Assembly (NCBI GenBank): GCA_963995505.1
Contig: OZ023181.1
Location: 18,162,221-18,226,220 of the forward strand
DNA: 64,000 nucleotides
Source of the DNA: Hypericum androsaemum
Lineage: Eukaryota > Streptophyta > Magnoliopsida > Malpighiales > Hypericaceae
Reading direction: 5' to 3'
Within the stretch, counting starts at the first letter, position 1, and every line of letters starts with the position of its first letter. Under the pieces are notes generated by a model. That model was not told the origin of the DNA and did no database searches. It was given only the letters and a program-made list of their open reading frames with translations. The position numbers and the translations under genes were made by a program. This document shows, in pieces, positions 1 through 10,441 of the stretch.

Positions 1-459
1 ACTATATGTCCAAATTCTAAAATAAATTAATATATGTTTGAATCTAATCTAAATTGAATTATCTAATCGAGTCGAATTAAACATTGCTCGACGGAATCAA
101 AGGTTCTGCGTTGGGTCAGGACAGCCCTGTCCAGCCATGCAGGCCTCTATTATAGTTTCGAGTTCGAGCAACCTGTTGGGCCAACATCGAGGCCCAATTT
201 TTTAATTGCCAGATGCTGATATAAATATTTATCCCTTCCTTCCTCCTCCTTTCCATTTCACTTTTTTTGTGTGGAAAATCACACCTTTTTCTTTTTTGAA
301 GAAGATATGACCAAAACAATTCGAGTAATTGAAATGATATGAAATTAACTCCCCCTTTGTTTCTGACGTAGAAGTAAGTAGATAAATGGATTCGATAAAA
401 CAGACCAATATTCAATTTCATGCGAACCAAAAACTCGGATCACACGGCAAGTGTTACGA
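1..459. other. AT-rich flank, nothing recognised
   Basis: No gene, RNA or mobile-element signature could be supported here. Short open frames lack any recognisable domain. The right limit is the 9-bp target duplication of the Pack-MULE that follows. Confidence 0.5.
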
Positions 460-468
460 AATAATTTA

Positions 469-1876
469 GGGAAAATTACCCTCAATTCCTTCGAGTTTCC
501 TTAAATATACTCAAAAGTCTCTCTGTTTGCAAAATACACCCTGACATCCCTCTTATTTGATTTTATTATACTTTCGAATCTCAGGCGCATGTTAGCAGCT
601 ATTTTTTTCATTTTTTTCATTGAAATGACCAAAATACCATTAGAACAAAACACACACAAAAATTGCCGATATCATCTCTTCTTCTTCCTCCTAGCCAGTG
701 ACATCATCATTTCTTCATACATCTTCAACAATTCAATAACATAAAGAAGAAAAATAGCTTCCAACTAAACAAACTTTCAATAATAGTCAAGAAATTAAAA
801 ACCCACGACTTTACTCAAAACCCACCGGCGGAACCCACGACTTCGCTCAATACCTCAGCGGGGGCCTTTTGGACGATGGTTCTACACTGGGAGAGCAGCG
901 TAAAATTATCGAGGAACACGGCGTCATTGTGGTCCTCGAAGATCCTGCCATTGTAGCAATCAAGGCAGAGATGGTAGGGAGCGGCTCTGGGCTCGGAATG
1001 GCACAGGAAGCACCCAAAGTAGCTTCCCCTGAGAAACACGTGGCAGCCGTCCCGTTCGTCGCCACTCCTCAATTTGTCAACGGCGTCAAGACCCCTGAGG
1101 ACCCACCCCGTTCCGCCCCACCGCGGTCCCACCGCCCTTTGCCGCCACTACTCAATTCGCTGCTCCCCCTCCCCGACAGCTCTAGCAACCGCCGCTACCT
1201 GTCCTGCAGCAAATGGTTATGCCGTCTCCCTCCACTTTCTTCTAGCGGTTCCCTATGCCGTCTTATCAGACGGTTACTCCTCCTCCATCTGCCGCCTCCC
1301 TCCTCCGTGGTCCCGCCGCCCCCAACCTAGGTTTGAAGAAATTGGGTGTCGTAGAAGAAGAAGGTTCGACGATGCAAAACAGGCGGCGATAGCATCGAGA
1401 CTGAAAACCTTAGTCGTGGTTCTCTTTTTCTCGTACGAATGGTACAGTGCAAGGAATGGCGGTGGCTCGCGGCTGCAGTGGGGTTCAGTGGCCTGGGACA
1501 ACTGTTGCATCAGTGACGAGGCGACTGGAAGCCTGGGGAACTTGGGCGAGTGCCTTTGGTCCTTGGGAGGTTACCAGTTCGGTGTTGGTAGGAGATTTAC
1601 GTGGGTAGAAGATAAATTGATTTCCATTTGTGATTTACGTGGGTAGGATATAAAAGAAGATGATGACATCACTAGTAGGAGGTAGAAAAAGAGATGATGT
1701 TAGCAAAAAAAAATTTGTTCAAGGGATTTTTTTTTAATTTCAATGAAAAAAAAACTCTTTGAGGGACCCGAAAGTATAATAAAAGTAAACTAGAAGGATA
1801 ACAAGATCATTTTTTAAACACGAAAAATTGTTGTGTATATTTAAGCAAACTCGTTGGACTTTAGAGTAATTTTTAT
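469..1876. mobile_element. Pack-MULE with long terminal inverted repeats
   Basis: The element is bounded by an exact 9-bp direct repeat, AATAATTTA, at 460-468 and 1877-1885, the target-duplication length of Mutator-like elements. Its ends are long inverted repeats of roughly 240 bp. The left arm begins GGGAAAATTACC, and the reverse complement of the right arm begins ATAAAAATTACT. Both arms then share, in the same order, a TTAAATATAC block, a TTATTATACTTTCG block, a TTCATTGAAAT block and a CATCATC-rich block near 660-720 and 1650-1700. No transposase is present. The GC-rich core, about 800-1640, differs sharply in base composition from the arms and holds fragments that look captured from host genes, as in Pack-MULEs. 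The arms are diverged, so the insertion is not very recent. Confidence 0.85.
815..1132 (-). pseudogene. Captured gene fragment with a CX2C-X11-CX2C zinc-binding-like motif
   Basis: Read on the minus strand, this part of the Pack-MULE core encodes 105 residues with CFLC followed by CLDC eleven residues later. After a few residues comes HNDAVFLDNFTLL, a tail I associate with plant proteins of unknown function that carry a similar cysteine cluster. Only this domain-sized piece is present. The plus strand of the same core is also open (869-1330 and 1074-1646) and gives Pro/Ser-rich sequence without a known domain. I treat it as a captured, probably non-functional fragment. A chimeric transcript cannot be excluded, and the parent gene is not identified. 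Confidence 0.45.
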
Positions 1877-1885
1877 AATAATTTA

Positions 1886-2473
1886 TCTTGCCAAATTTAA
1901 TTTTTAAGATAGTGTCGTAGGAAAAGGGAGTACAAGAATGCTAAGACTTTTTGAGACAGATCCGGAGTAATCGTCCCAAAGTCGGTCTAACGGAGAGGGA
2001 GAAAAAGTGCTAAACTAGGGCTAGGCTAGGCTGTGCTTGGCTACAAGCTAGGCTACGGAAGGAAAAGCAAAAGATAAGTAAAATTATTGTGTGTTATATT
2101 AGTGATGTCTTGCTCCTTTGCCGAAGCCTTCTTTGTATATAGTGCATTGACTTAGCCCCTGCCTTCAATATAGGAAAAAATTCAATCAAGCCACATCCCA
2201 TATAAGGAAGTTTTGTTTAGGCCATTTCCAATATAAAAAAATTCACACCGACTTAGTATAGGAAAGTCCCAGACCATGGATAAATCGTAGATAATCTGAC
2301 CCAATATAGGAAGGCCAAGTCGTGGTCGAAAGACATCAAATTCGGCTCTATATTGGAAATTCTAAGTCGTGTCAATCAAGTAATCTCGGCCTAAAATATG
2401 AACGTCCAAGCCGACCCCCAATGTAGGAAACTCGACTCAAAATAAAGAATGCTAAGCTGTATCTATTGGGGAG
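1886..2473. repeat. Degenerate repeats of a CAATATAGGAA-type motif
   Basis: From about 2160 to 2465 the motif CAATATAGGAA, followed by a stretch resembling CCAAGTCG, recurs in about seven degraded and partly inverted copies at irregular 35-60-bp spacing. Nearer the left side is a short run of GGCTAGGCT-like repeats (about 2010-2055). No coding domain is visible. It may be the remains of an older LTR element into which the copia element at 2474 inserted. Confidence 0.4.
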
Positions 2474-2841
2474 TGTTGAGAAAAAGTAATGGTGGAAAAG
2501 TCGGGCGGAGATAGCAGACGCTAGCTCCCTAGCAAACTCTAGGGGGTGTCCAGAATGTATGGATATCGGGGACCTAGCGACCGCTAGGTGGCGCTGACAG
2601 CCATTTTTCTGTTTTGCTCAGACTCTTGTTTTTTACTCCTAGGACGACCTAGATAAGTTTCTTGTACTCTAAGGGATATAAGGATGTGTTGCCCAAGGGT
2701 TTTGTATGAATTTATGACTCGGATCCATCAATAAAAGTTCACACTTTCTCCCCGTAGACGTAGGCATTAGGCTGAACCATGTTACCTCTTGTGTCTGTGT
2801 TCTTTACGCGTTTTGTTCTCTTGGTTGCTGAATTCCTAACA
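2474..2841 (+). repeat. 5' LTR of the copia element
   Basis: The 368-bp LTR starts TGTTGAG and ends CTAACA. It abuts the tRNA-Met primer-binding site. Its first 183 bp align with 4854-5048, including the shared GGACCTAGCGACCGCTAGG palindrome-rich segment. Confidence 0.85.
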
Positions 2842-2867
2842 ATTGGTATCAGAGCTAAGGTTGGAGG

Positions 2868-3970
2868 ATGACGGACAGTGCGAAGTTTGCTGTTGTGAAG
2901 TTTGATGGTTCATCGAATTTGGGTTATAGAAAAGGCGTGTCAAGGATCTCCTCGTGCAACAAAGGATGGTCATCGCGCTCTCAGAGAAGAAGCCCGATAA
3001 AATGGAGGACCAAGTATGGAAGGAGATGGGGGCCAAGACGGTGGCAATAATTTGCTTGTGCTTGGCAGACGATGTGATGTATCACGTTATGGATGAGGAG
3101 TCACTAGCTGAGGTATGAAAGAAATTGGAGGCAAGGTATATATCTAAGTCTTTGTCGAACAAACTTTATCTTAAGAAAAGATTGTAAGGGCTCAAGATGA
3201 AGGAGGGTTCAGATTTGAGATAACATATTAATGATTTCAGTCAACTTGTGAGCGACTTAAGAAAGGTTGATGTGAAGTTCGAGGAGGAAGACAAGACATT
3301 ATTGCTCCTAAATTTCTTACCGGCTTCCTACGAGAATTTGGTTACAACTCTAACTTGGGAGAAGAAGTCCCTGGTGTTGGAGGAGATTACAGGTGCTCTG
3401 CTAGAGTTTCATGAAAAGAGGAAAATAGACGATGAACGAATGGAAGGGCTGGTTGTGAGGGCTAGCCATAGTGGTCGTAGTGAAGAAAAAGATGGAAGGG
3501 GATCTAAGTCGTGGTCAAGGAGGTTCAAAGGAAATTACTTCGAGTACGGAGAAAAAGGGTATATGAAGAAGAATTGTCCAAGAAGAACTTGAGATCGCGA
3601 GGGAAAAGGATCTGACTTCGTCAATGTGGCATTTTATTCGGATGGGTCGAATGGTGACTGTCTTTTTGTTTTATCAGGTTCAAATTACTTTGATTCCTGA
3701 ATTTTGGATAGCGCCTATTCTTTTCAAATGACGCCCAAGAGAGAGTGGTTTGACACCTACAAGTTCGTTAATTCAGGTATGGTGACCATGAGTGATGGTT
3801 CCACTTGTAAAGTTTCTGGCATAGGTGATATCCGGATCAAGATGTGGGATGGTATCATGGTGAAGTTATGTGGGGTTAGGCATGTTCCGAAGTTAGAGAG
3901 GAATTTAATCTCATTAAGAGCCTTGGATTGTAGTGGGTGTGGCTATAAGGTTATAGGCGGGGCTAATTGA
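2868..3970 (+). pseudogene. Copia gag and protease remnants
   Basis: Three open pieces are recognisable. Positions 2868-3050 encode a gag start (AKFAVVKFDGSSN). Positions 3248-3592 encode the UBN2-type gag core (LLNFLPASYENLVTTLTWEK) ending in a degraded zinc knuckle (YFEYGEKGYMKKNCP, first cysteines lost). Positions 3704-3970 encode the segment around the protease and pre-integrase region (FQMTPKREWFDTY, VRHVPKLERNLISL). The usual catalytic Asp context DSGAS/DSACS is altered to DSAYS here. Stops and frame changes separate the pieces, so no functional polyprotein is possible. Confidence 0.8.
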
Positions 3971-4853
3971 GGTGGAGAAGGATGCTAAGGTGGTGATGAA
4001 GGGTGAAAGAGATGCAAGAAATACCTATAGGTTAGTGGGGGGCACAGTTGTAGGTGAAGTCACAACTTTAGGTTCTGATGGAGAGGAGAAAAGCTTAGGT
4101 CATATGAGGTTGGTTTATTATGCCGGAGCAAAGGCTTGACATGGATGGTTTGAGTACAGTTGGGATTTGCAGAGACATGAATAGCAATTTATGATTGTTT
4201 CGCAGAGCCATGGTTGGCAAAGAGCCATGGTTGTCTCAGAGAAGTATTGTTAGCTGGGCCTCGCTATGGTTGTCTAAAAGGACGTGCACGTCAAATATGT
4301 TGGGTAGGTTTGGTATTGGGCATGCAAAGCCATTGATGACACCACGGGCGAATCGGATATCTCACTCAAGATCGAACAGTGGAGTTCGTGGCATGTCGAA
4401 GGTTCTACTTGGTGGAATAAAAGGTTGCCCTTTGTATGCTATGACACGTAGCATTAGTATGAGGCAAGAAAGTCTAGCAAAAAGTAGTTCGAGGTTGCGG
4501 AGTATGGGACTGACCAAAAAATAGAAGGCGTGTCTATTGGTCGCAAGGTTGCTTCAGCAGGTGGACTTGCTAGTTGGGGTTCGATGGAGATTGGAAAAAA
4601 TAGGCCAAGCAGGCTTGGAGGCTTGAGTTTGGGGGTTGGCTCCAAGTGATTAAACAAAAGGTGGAGAGAAAGTTAAGATGGTCTTATTGATGGTGGTTAT
4701 CTATGGTTCGATGTAGAGCTGGTAGAGTCAATTTAGTTTCTCAAGTTCTCATAGTTCTTCATGGGGCGGTGTTTCATCAAGGTAGAGTTTGTTGAAGTTC
4801 GGGTTGAGCTTCATGGTTCTTTGCCAGGGATGTTTTCTCGCCAAGATGGAGAT
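3971..4853 (+). other. Rearranged copia interior without coding domains
   Basis: The first 100 bp continue the pre-integrase region in broken frame. From about 4190 the sequence no longer resembles any copia domain (repeated GAGCCATGGTTG). It ends in the polypurine tract next to the 3' LTR. It may be foreign filler or the non-coding interior of a non-autonomous family. Confidence 0.5.
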
Positions 4854-5048
4854 TGTTGGGAAGTGTCGAGAAAAAGCAATGGTGGAAAAGTTAGACGGAG
4901 ATAGCGGACGCTAGCCCCCTAGGGAAAGCTAGGGGAGGTGTCCAGAATGTGTGAATTTCGGGGACCTAGCGACCGCTAGGTGGCGCTGACAACCGTTTTT
5001 CTATTTTGCTCGGACTCTTATTTTTTACTCCTAGGACGACCTAGATAA
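4854..5048 (+). repeat. 3' LTR of the copia element, truncated
   Basis: It starts TGTTGGGAAGTGTCGAG after the polypurine tract and matches the 5' LTR down to CCTAGATAA. The remaining half of the LTR is missing and is replaced by unrelated GC-rich repeat sequence. Confidence 0.8.
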
Positions 5049-5254
5049 CTAAGTGTATCCATCCTTGCACACCCATGTCCTTGTACACTCCTGTCCTTGT
5101 ACACCACTGTCCATGCCCACTCCCAAAGAGGGGTAGAAGGCGCACCTCATGGGCAAGGCAACCAGGCACACCACCCGGACAAGGCAACTAAGCGCACCTC
5201 CTGAGCAAGGCAACTTGGTCCACTCCCCGGGTAAGGCAACTTGGTCCACTCCCC

Positions 5255-5440
5255 GGACGTGCGCCTCTTGGAAGTAAAACGATTTGGCGCATGACATGCG
5301 CCTCCCAGTCGTGTGCCTCTTAGAGGTAAAACGACCGGACGCATGACATCCGCCTCCCCAGTCTTGCGTCTTTTGGAGGTAAAGCGACCGGACGCATGAC
5401 ATCCGCCTCCCCAATCTTGCCTCTCTTAAAGCGATCTGGT
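5255..5440. repeat. Tandem repeat, about 53-bp unit, 3.5 copies
   Basis: Units begin near 5259, 5311, 5364 and 5414. Each has a GTGCCTCTT-like start, a GGTAAAACGACCGGACGC core and an end ACATCCGCCTCCCC. Just upstream (5150-5255) is another degenerate series built on GGCAAGGCAACTTGGTCCAC. The block follows immediately after the truncated LTR and is GC-rich compared with its surroundings. Open frames across it are artefacts of the repeat. Confidence 0.7.
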
Positions 5441-5889
5441 GCACATATACCTGGCATGGGAACCCGAGTGCGGGCTCTGGGCATCTCACACCTTCGAACG
5501 GATTTACATATCTTCATGAAACCCGAAACATGTACCCAACCAAAATGACGGCCAAATAAACTTAACCATCCTCCTTTTACTTCTTCGATTTTTCGTTATC
5601 AACCGATAGTTATCTACTTGAACTAGTCAAGAACCCCTTACAAAACTGAATAAATTTTGAAGAAGAGTTCCATCCCTTATAATTTTCTTTTTGGGGAAAA
5701 CACCGAAGACACGACACCCTCCGTTATTTAAAACTAAATTTTGATTAAAATAACCAACATTGAGAACTAAACAAAAAAACACTTATATTTATAAAAGTTT
5801 TATTTCCTTGAAAAAATCAAACCCGAGTTGAAACTTGGTCGAGAAGCTAAACACCAGTTACACGACACTTTCCCTCTTCCCGTTCCTAT

Positions 5890-5920
5890 CATCATCGTCG
5901 TCGTCGTCGTCGTCGTCATC
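5890..5920. repeat. (TCG)n microsatellite upstream of ATG101
   Basis: About nine TCG repeats lie 135-165 bp upstream of the ATG101 start codon, probably in the 5' UTR or core promoter. Confidence 0.8.
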
Positions 5921-6054
5921 TCACCGTCTTCGGCCTCCTTCGAAATTAACCATCGCTTCTGAATTCTAAATCAAAAATAAATCAACATTAAAGGAGCGCT
6001 GTCCGATCTCTCCACTCCCCGATCCTTCTCCTCCGCCTCCTCACTCCGACTGCA

Positions 6055-7948
6055 ATGAACTGCGAGGTCTGCCAACTCAAGGAACTGGTAAGCGGATTCC
6101 CCTTTCTACCCCTCCCCGCTCTTCCGAATTCCCCTTACTGATTTGTTCCTCGAAACGGTGTCGTAGGACGTGGAGCACTTCGAGATACGCGAAGTCTTGC
6201 GCTGTAAGTAGTAGTTAAACCAAACCTAGGGTTCATTGACTTTGACTTAATAAAGTCGGTGTCTTGACGATGGGCGAGCTTAAAGGTGGGTGCTTTTTTT
6301 TTGTTTTGGTTTTCGATTCGTCCCGCAGGTATATTGCACACGATTTTGTTCCATAGGGCGTTGGGGCTTGTCCGGCCAAAGGATGTCGATTTGGAACTCT
6401 TTGAGATTACTTATGTGAGTTCGGTTTCGGTGTGCCTCTTGTGTGTTTTGTGAAATTGGGAGTAAGCTTGGAGCTGAGAATTCGCGTGTTCGTGTTTGGA
6501 TGCTCGGTTTTTTTGGTTTGGTTTGGTTTGGTTTGGTTAGGTACAATGCGGGGATGTTGAACTTGAGAAGAAGATCGATGAGAAGATTGAGCAGTATATT
6601 AGTTGGGTAGAGAAGCATCCCAATAAGAAGAGTCAGGTAACTATGCGTGTTTCTTTCCGTGCTCGTCTGACCGAGCGGTTTCTGTATTTTGCCCGTGGTT
6701 TTTGCTACATTTGACAGAGTGTGCTCTGTCGTGGTTTGTTCCCCTGTGATGCAGATATGCTTGTCGTTCTATGAGGTGAAGAACAAGCAGCAATCCTGGT
6801 TCAGCAACAAACCCGAACGCTTGTACTGGGAGCAGTGGTATATCAATCTGAATGTCAGTCAACTTCCGAGATCCCAATCTGGGAAGTCTCACCATTCTAA
6901 AGCAGTAGTTGACCCTGGAGGTAAAGTTGCTTCCAAGGCTTGCTCTTAAGCTCTCGATAGTCTGTTCTGGTTTTAACATTCTGTTCTACTTTCCTTGCAC
7001 TTATCACAGATTCTTCGTTTGAGGAGCGAGGTGTCCGAAGAGCAGTGCTTGAAGCATCTCTTAGAGAGGTTCTATTTCAGATCATTAAGTTTGTGAATGA
7101 GAAAAAGGATCACGTTCCCCCGATTTCAGAGGGTGTTGTCTATTTTCCCTATGAGATTACTATTCCGAGGTCAGTCCTCCTTTTCTTAGTTTTTGAGTTG
7201 GAATCATTGATCGGCATTGCTACACTAAATTGGATTTTACGTAGCTTGAACATGGATGAATGTGTTTGGGAGAGTTGACATTAGGTTGTTATTTGTATCG
7301 ATTTGTGTTTCCTTGTTTTGTCAGAATAAGCATGCATAATGAACCTCATATCATGGCATTAAGTACAGAACTAGGAATCCTTGACATATCCAAGGATAGA
7401 GGGGAGATCACTACCTATGTTCGTCTAGTTGTAACAGCCAGTAAATGCTCTTTTAGGGCTCATTAGTTGATAGCAATGCATTAGGACCTGGGTATGCAAT
7501 CTCGTGGCTCGAGTCTCTACTTGAATTCCTTTTGGACTGTTGCTCCTGCATTTTGGACCTCGGAATCAATCAAGGAAAAGCATAGGCAGACCACGTTTCG
7601 TTTTTTATGCTTATACCTGTTGCATTTCGATTAGAGCAGAGAAATATTGGGGTTGCCTGATAAAAGGATCCGGCACTTGGTGCCTTTACCGACCTTGCAT
7701 TTGGTAGCTGAATCATATATCTTGAATAGTTAGGACCATCTAAGCTTTATTTGATGCCTTTGTCTCCCGGCTCTTAATTATGTTCTGTTAATGAGAAAAC
7801 TACCATATCATTATCACCATGTTCGGAAATTTCTGTTAATCTTTTGACGAACTGCTATGCTACATTACTCAGCTCTTCGGATTCAGCATTTGGGATGGAC
7901 ATGATTAAGAGAATGCTACAGACGGGCCACCCGACCATGCTCAGCTGA
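6055..7948 (+). CDS. ATG101: Autophagy-related protein 101 (ATG101), seven exons, complete
   Basis: ATG101 is the HORMA-fold subunit of the ATG1/ATG13 kinase complex that starts autophagosome formation in the cytosol. Exons are 6055-6087, 6167-6203, 6329-6414, 6541-6636, 6755-6920, 7010-7169 and 7873-7948. All introns are GT-AG and the phases join to 217 residues, the normal length for plant ATG101. The start is fixed by the conserved first residues MNCEVCQLKEL. Further diagnostic stretches are EVLRCILHTILFHRALG, SWVEKHPNKKSQ, SFYEVKNKQQSWFSNK, YWEQWYINLN, REVLFQIIKFVNEKKDHVPP and the C-terminus MIKRMLQTGHPTMLS. The W-F pair near residues 99-100 is a candidate for the WF-finger that recruits downstream autophagy factors. 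No frame damage is seen. The gene stands alone. The neighbouring MES genes are functionally unrelated. Confidence 0.95.
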
Positions 7949-8491
7949 TACAGAAGCAGATATTCCTCGCAGGTAAAATATCAGTTACCGCCGACATTAC
8001 CACTTGAAATATGTACATATCAAGTGGGTGGCCTTATGCAGATAAAATGCTATACAACAAGAGTGCTTGATTCTTTGGATAGGAAGTGATAAGCCTTCAC
8101 TCTTTGTAAATATCATGCTTGTCCTGTATCTTGTGGTCCCTATTCACACTTCAACCATCCCAAGTGTCCTGTGCTGGTTAAGTAACTTGAAATACTGCAT
8201 TGCTACAAGCCTAACCCGAGTAGATAACTCGCGATAAGATGCTCGATGTGTATCTGTAGATGGGTTCATCTCCCCGTAGCGTATCTTCTTTCATTTTTCT
8301 TATGCCTTGCTCGTTCGCAATCGGGACATGGACGATTAGAATATGAGACAACTTCCAATGAAGTGAAACGTCGAAGTGATTTTCTTTTTGGAATGTCCCA
8401 GACTGATGTTATGAGCGAAGCACTCGTGTACCAGCCGACAAAAACTTGACAGATACAGTTCACGGACAAAGTTTGATGCTTGCATTGTGAT
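7949..8491 (+). other. 3' flank / probable 3' UTR of ATG101
   Basis: Single-copy-looking sequence follows the ATG101 stop. The 3' UTR end cannot be fixed by eye. The right limit is the 8-bp target duplication of the hAT element (8484-8491). Confidence 0.4.
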
Positions 8492-9272
8492 TAGGGGTGT
8501 GCAAATGGAATTCGGTATTCGGGACATTATTTTTTTTTCGGTATTCGGGAGTTCGGGATTGGTATTTTGGTTTTCGGGATTTAATTCGGTATCAATTTTT
8601 GAGAAATTTTAGTGAATTTTGGTATTCGGTATAATTTCGGTATAAAATACGAAGTACTAAAGTGTAATTTTATCAACTATAAAATACCAAAAAAAATTCC
8701 TAACGAGTCATGGCCGACGCACCTCCCTCCCCTCCCCTTGGTCTCTCTTGACGCCGATGCACCTCACAGCCAGTGAGGTTCGTGACCAACCCTCGGCGAC
8801 CAGCTGACCACCGCCTCCTTTTTCCAGTTATTGTAAATTAGGGTTTCATATATTAAAAATAAATTAGGGTTTCTAATTTGAGGATTTTTTGCTAGGGTTC
8901 AAGTCCGATAATTACTTCCACTTCCTCCAACAACCTCGATGAACTCAATTGATATATTGTGCAAACTTGAATTTGTATTTGTTGGAACTCGGGTCCAAGT
9001 CTATCTCTTGGTGTTGTTACCGTTTGTGCTGTTTTCAGACTCTCATGGTGGTTGTGTATGATAGTGAAAGTGTAACAATTTGTAATGCGTAATACTTATA
9101 TTTTAAATTTTTTTTGAAAAATTTGGTATTTTCAGTATAATACCAAAATTTTAATTCGGTATTCGGTAGATACCGAAATAATTTCGGTTCGAGATCGATA
9201 TCAATTTTTTTCGTAATTCGGTGTATTTGGTATTTGGTATTTCGGTTCATTATACATTGTATACACACCCTA
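8492..9272. mobile_element. Non-autonomous hAT element
   Basis: An exact 8-bp direct repeat, ATTGTGAT, flanks it (8484-8491 and 9273-9280), the target-site length of hAT transposons. The ends are short imperfect inverted repeats, TAGGGGTGTG on the left and CACACCCTA on the right. Both subterminal regions are packed with GGTATTCGGTAT-like motifs in opposite orientation (about 8510-8640 and 9125-9245), as expected for hAT transposase-binding regions. No transposase frame is present in the 781 bp. Confidence 0.85.
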
Positions 9273-9316
9273 ATTGTGATTCACTAGTTCCTCGCAGAAT
9301 ATGGTCCAATCGGCAC

Positions 9317-9592
9317 GGGGGCGGATTTGGTGGGGACTGGGCTAGTCCCCATTTATGGGGATTAACTCAAACCAATATCACTACACATGCAAACCAATAT
9401 CACTTCACATGCAAACCAATATCACTTCATATGTAAACCAGCCTCTTGCAAACCAATATCACTTCACATGCAAACCAATATCGCCTGGTAGGTTATTGAC
9501 CATCAGATTTAAAGATAATCAAATCTGACGGCCCAAAATGTAGTCCTACCTATAGACAAATTTTCTTTAGTCTCCATTCAATCCGGTCTCCC
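9317..9592. mobile_element. Short inverted-repeat element with 22-bp internal repeats (copy 1)
   Basis: The left end GGGGGCGGATTTGGTGGGGAC is matched, inverted and imperfectly, by the right end near AGTCTCCATTCAATCCGG. The centre has five tandem copies of a 22-bp motif containing CAAACCAATATCACTTCACA (9369-9485). An AGATTTAAAGATAATCAAATCT hairpin follows (about 9505-9530). A related copy lies in the opposite orientation at 22369-22629. A clear target duplication was not found. Confidence 0.6.
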
Positions 9593-9938
9593 ATTGCCAC
9601 TTGAGCCCACCACAAATGTTGCCACGGAACAAGACAGAAAATCATCATGAACCAAAGACAACGCAGCAATATAGTCTATTTCTAACACGTGGCTATCATT
9701 ATTCCGTTTAGAGCAAGGTCAGAAAATGCAACTAAAGTTTATCCGCTAGTGTTCGTAGTTTGGAAATGAATTAGTCACCAGTTGGTTTTTGATATCGGAT
9801 GAATTCGATCAAACGAAGATAAGAAAGAAGTTGATGATATATAATGTAATCCTTATTTGTTTTATAGATATTCAATTAATCTCATTGATTGGGAAAATCA
9901 ATGGTTATTTCTTATGAAACACATATAGATCTTAGAGG

Positions 9939-10269
9939 AGTTGGATTTGGTACTGAACGTGTAAAACGCGTCAGGAATGTCCTGGAGGATAAAATAGTTC
10001 GTGTAGTTATGATAAAATGGTCTACTCAGTTATGATAAAATAGTTTCACGGGAACCGTCCCGAATAAATCGGGACCGTTCCGAGATAAAAAAGGTCGGAT
10101 AAAATAGTTCGGCCAGTATATATCCAATGATCTGTCCCATATATATCCAATGATCAGTCCCGTGTATATCCGTCCCATATATATCCAATGGTCCACCTCA
10201 TATATATCTAATGATCTGCTATCCAGGACTCTCCTAAATAGCCCATTCCAGGACCAAATTTGGTCCCGA
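9939..10269. mobile_element. Short inverted-repeat element with about 25-bp internal repeats
   Basis: A near-perfect 9-bp direct repeat (TCTTAGAGG at 9930-9938, TCCTAGAGG at 10270-10278) flanks it. Terminal matches are GTTGGATTTGGTA on the left and the complement of CCAAATTTGGTCCCGA on the right. The interior carries about five copies of TATATATCCAATGATCTGTCC. It ends 170 bp upstream of the first methylesterase gene. Confidence 0.5.
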
Positions 10270-10441
10270 TCCTAGAGGACAGGGGCGAGTACCCAGAAAC
10301 AGAAACGGGAGATCCATTTAATATCATCACAGCTCGAAGTTGCCACTTGCCAGAGCATTCAAAGCTTGCTTGTCTCTAGCTTGCCATATAACCCAACTCG
10401 TTATTAGTTGCAGGAGAAATAGAAACACGGGAAGTACTAAC

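Larger units (their letters stand above)
2474..5048 (+). mobile_element. Internally deleted Ty1-copia retrotransposon with truncated 3' LTR
   Basis: The 5' LTR (2474-2841) is followed at once by a primer-binding site complementary to initiator Met-tRNA (TGGTATCAGAGC, starting at 2844). Remnants of gag and of the protease region follow (2868-3970). Integrase, reverse transcriptase and RNase H are absent. A purine-rich tract (CCAAGATGGAGAT, ending at 4853) precedes the second LTR, which starts TGTTGGG and matches the first LTR only up to 5048, then stops. The interior is thus about 2 kb instead of the usual 4-5 kb. Frames are broken by stops, so the copy cannot move by itself. The right end is truncated, so no target duplication can be checked. 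Confidence 0.85.

Noticed and set aside
1074..1646. A 190-codon plus-strand gene
   Set aside because: It lies in the Pack-MULE core, has no domain and skewed composition, and overlaps the better-supported minus-strand fragment.
5049..5517. Overlapping minus-strand frames up to 146 codons
   Set aside because: They arise from the 53-bp tandem repeat and are open in more than one frame, as repeats often are.
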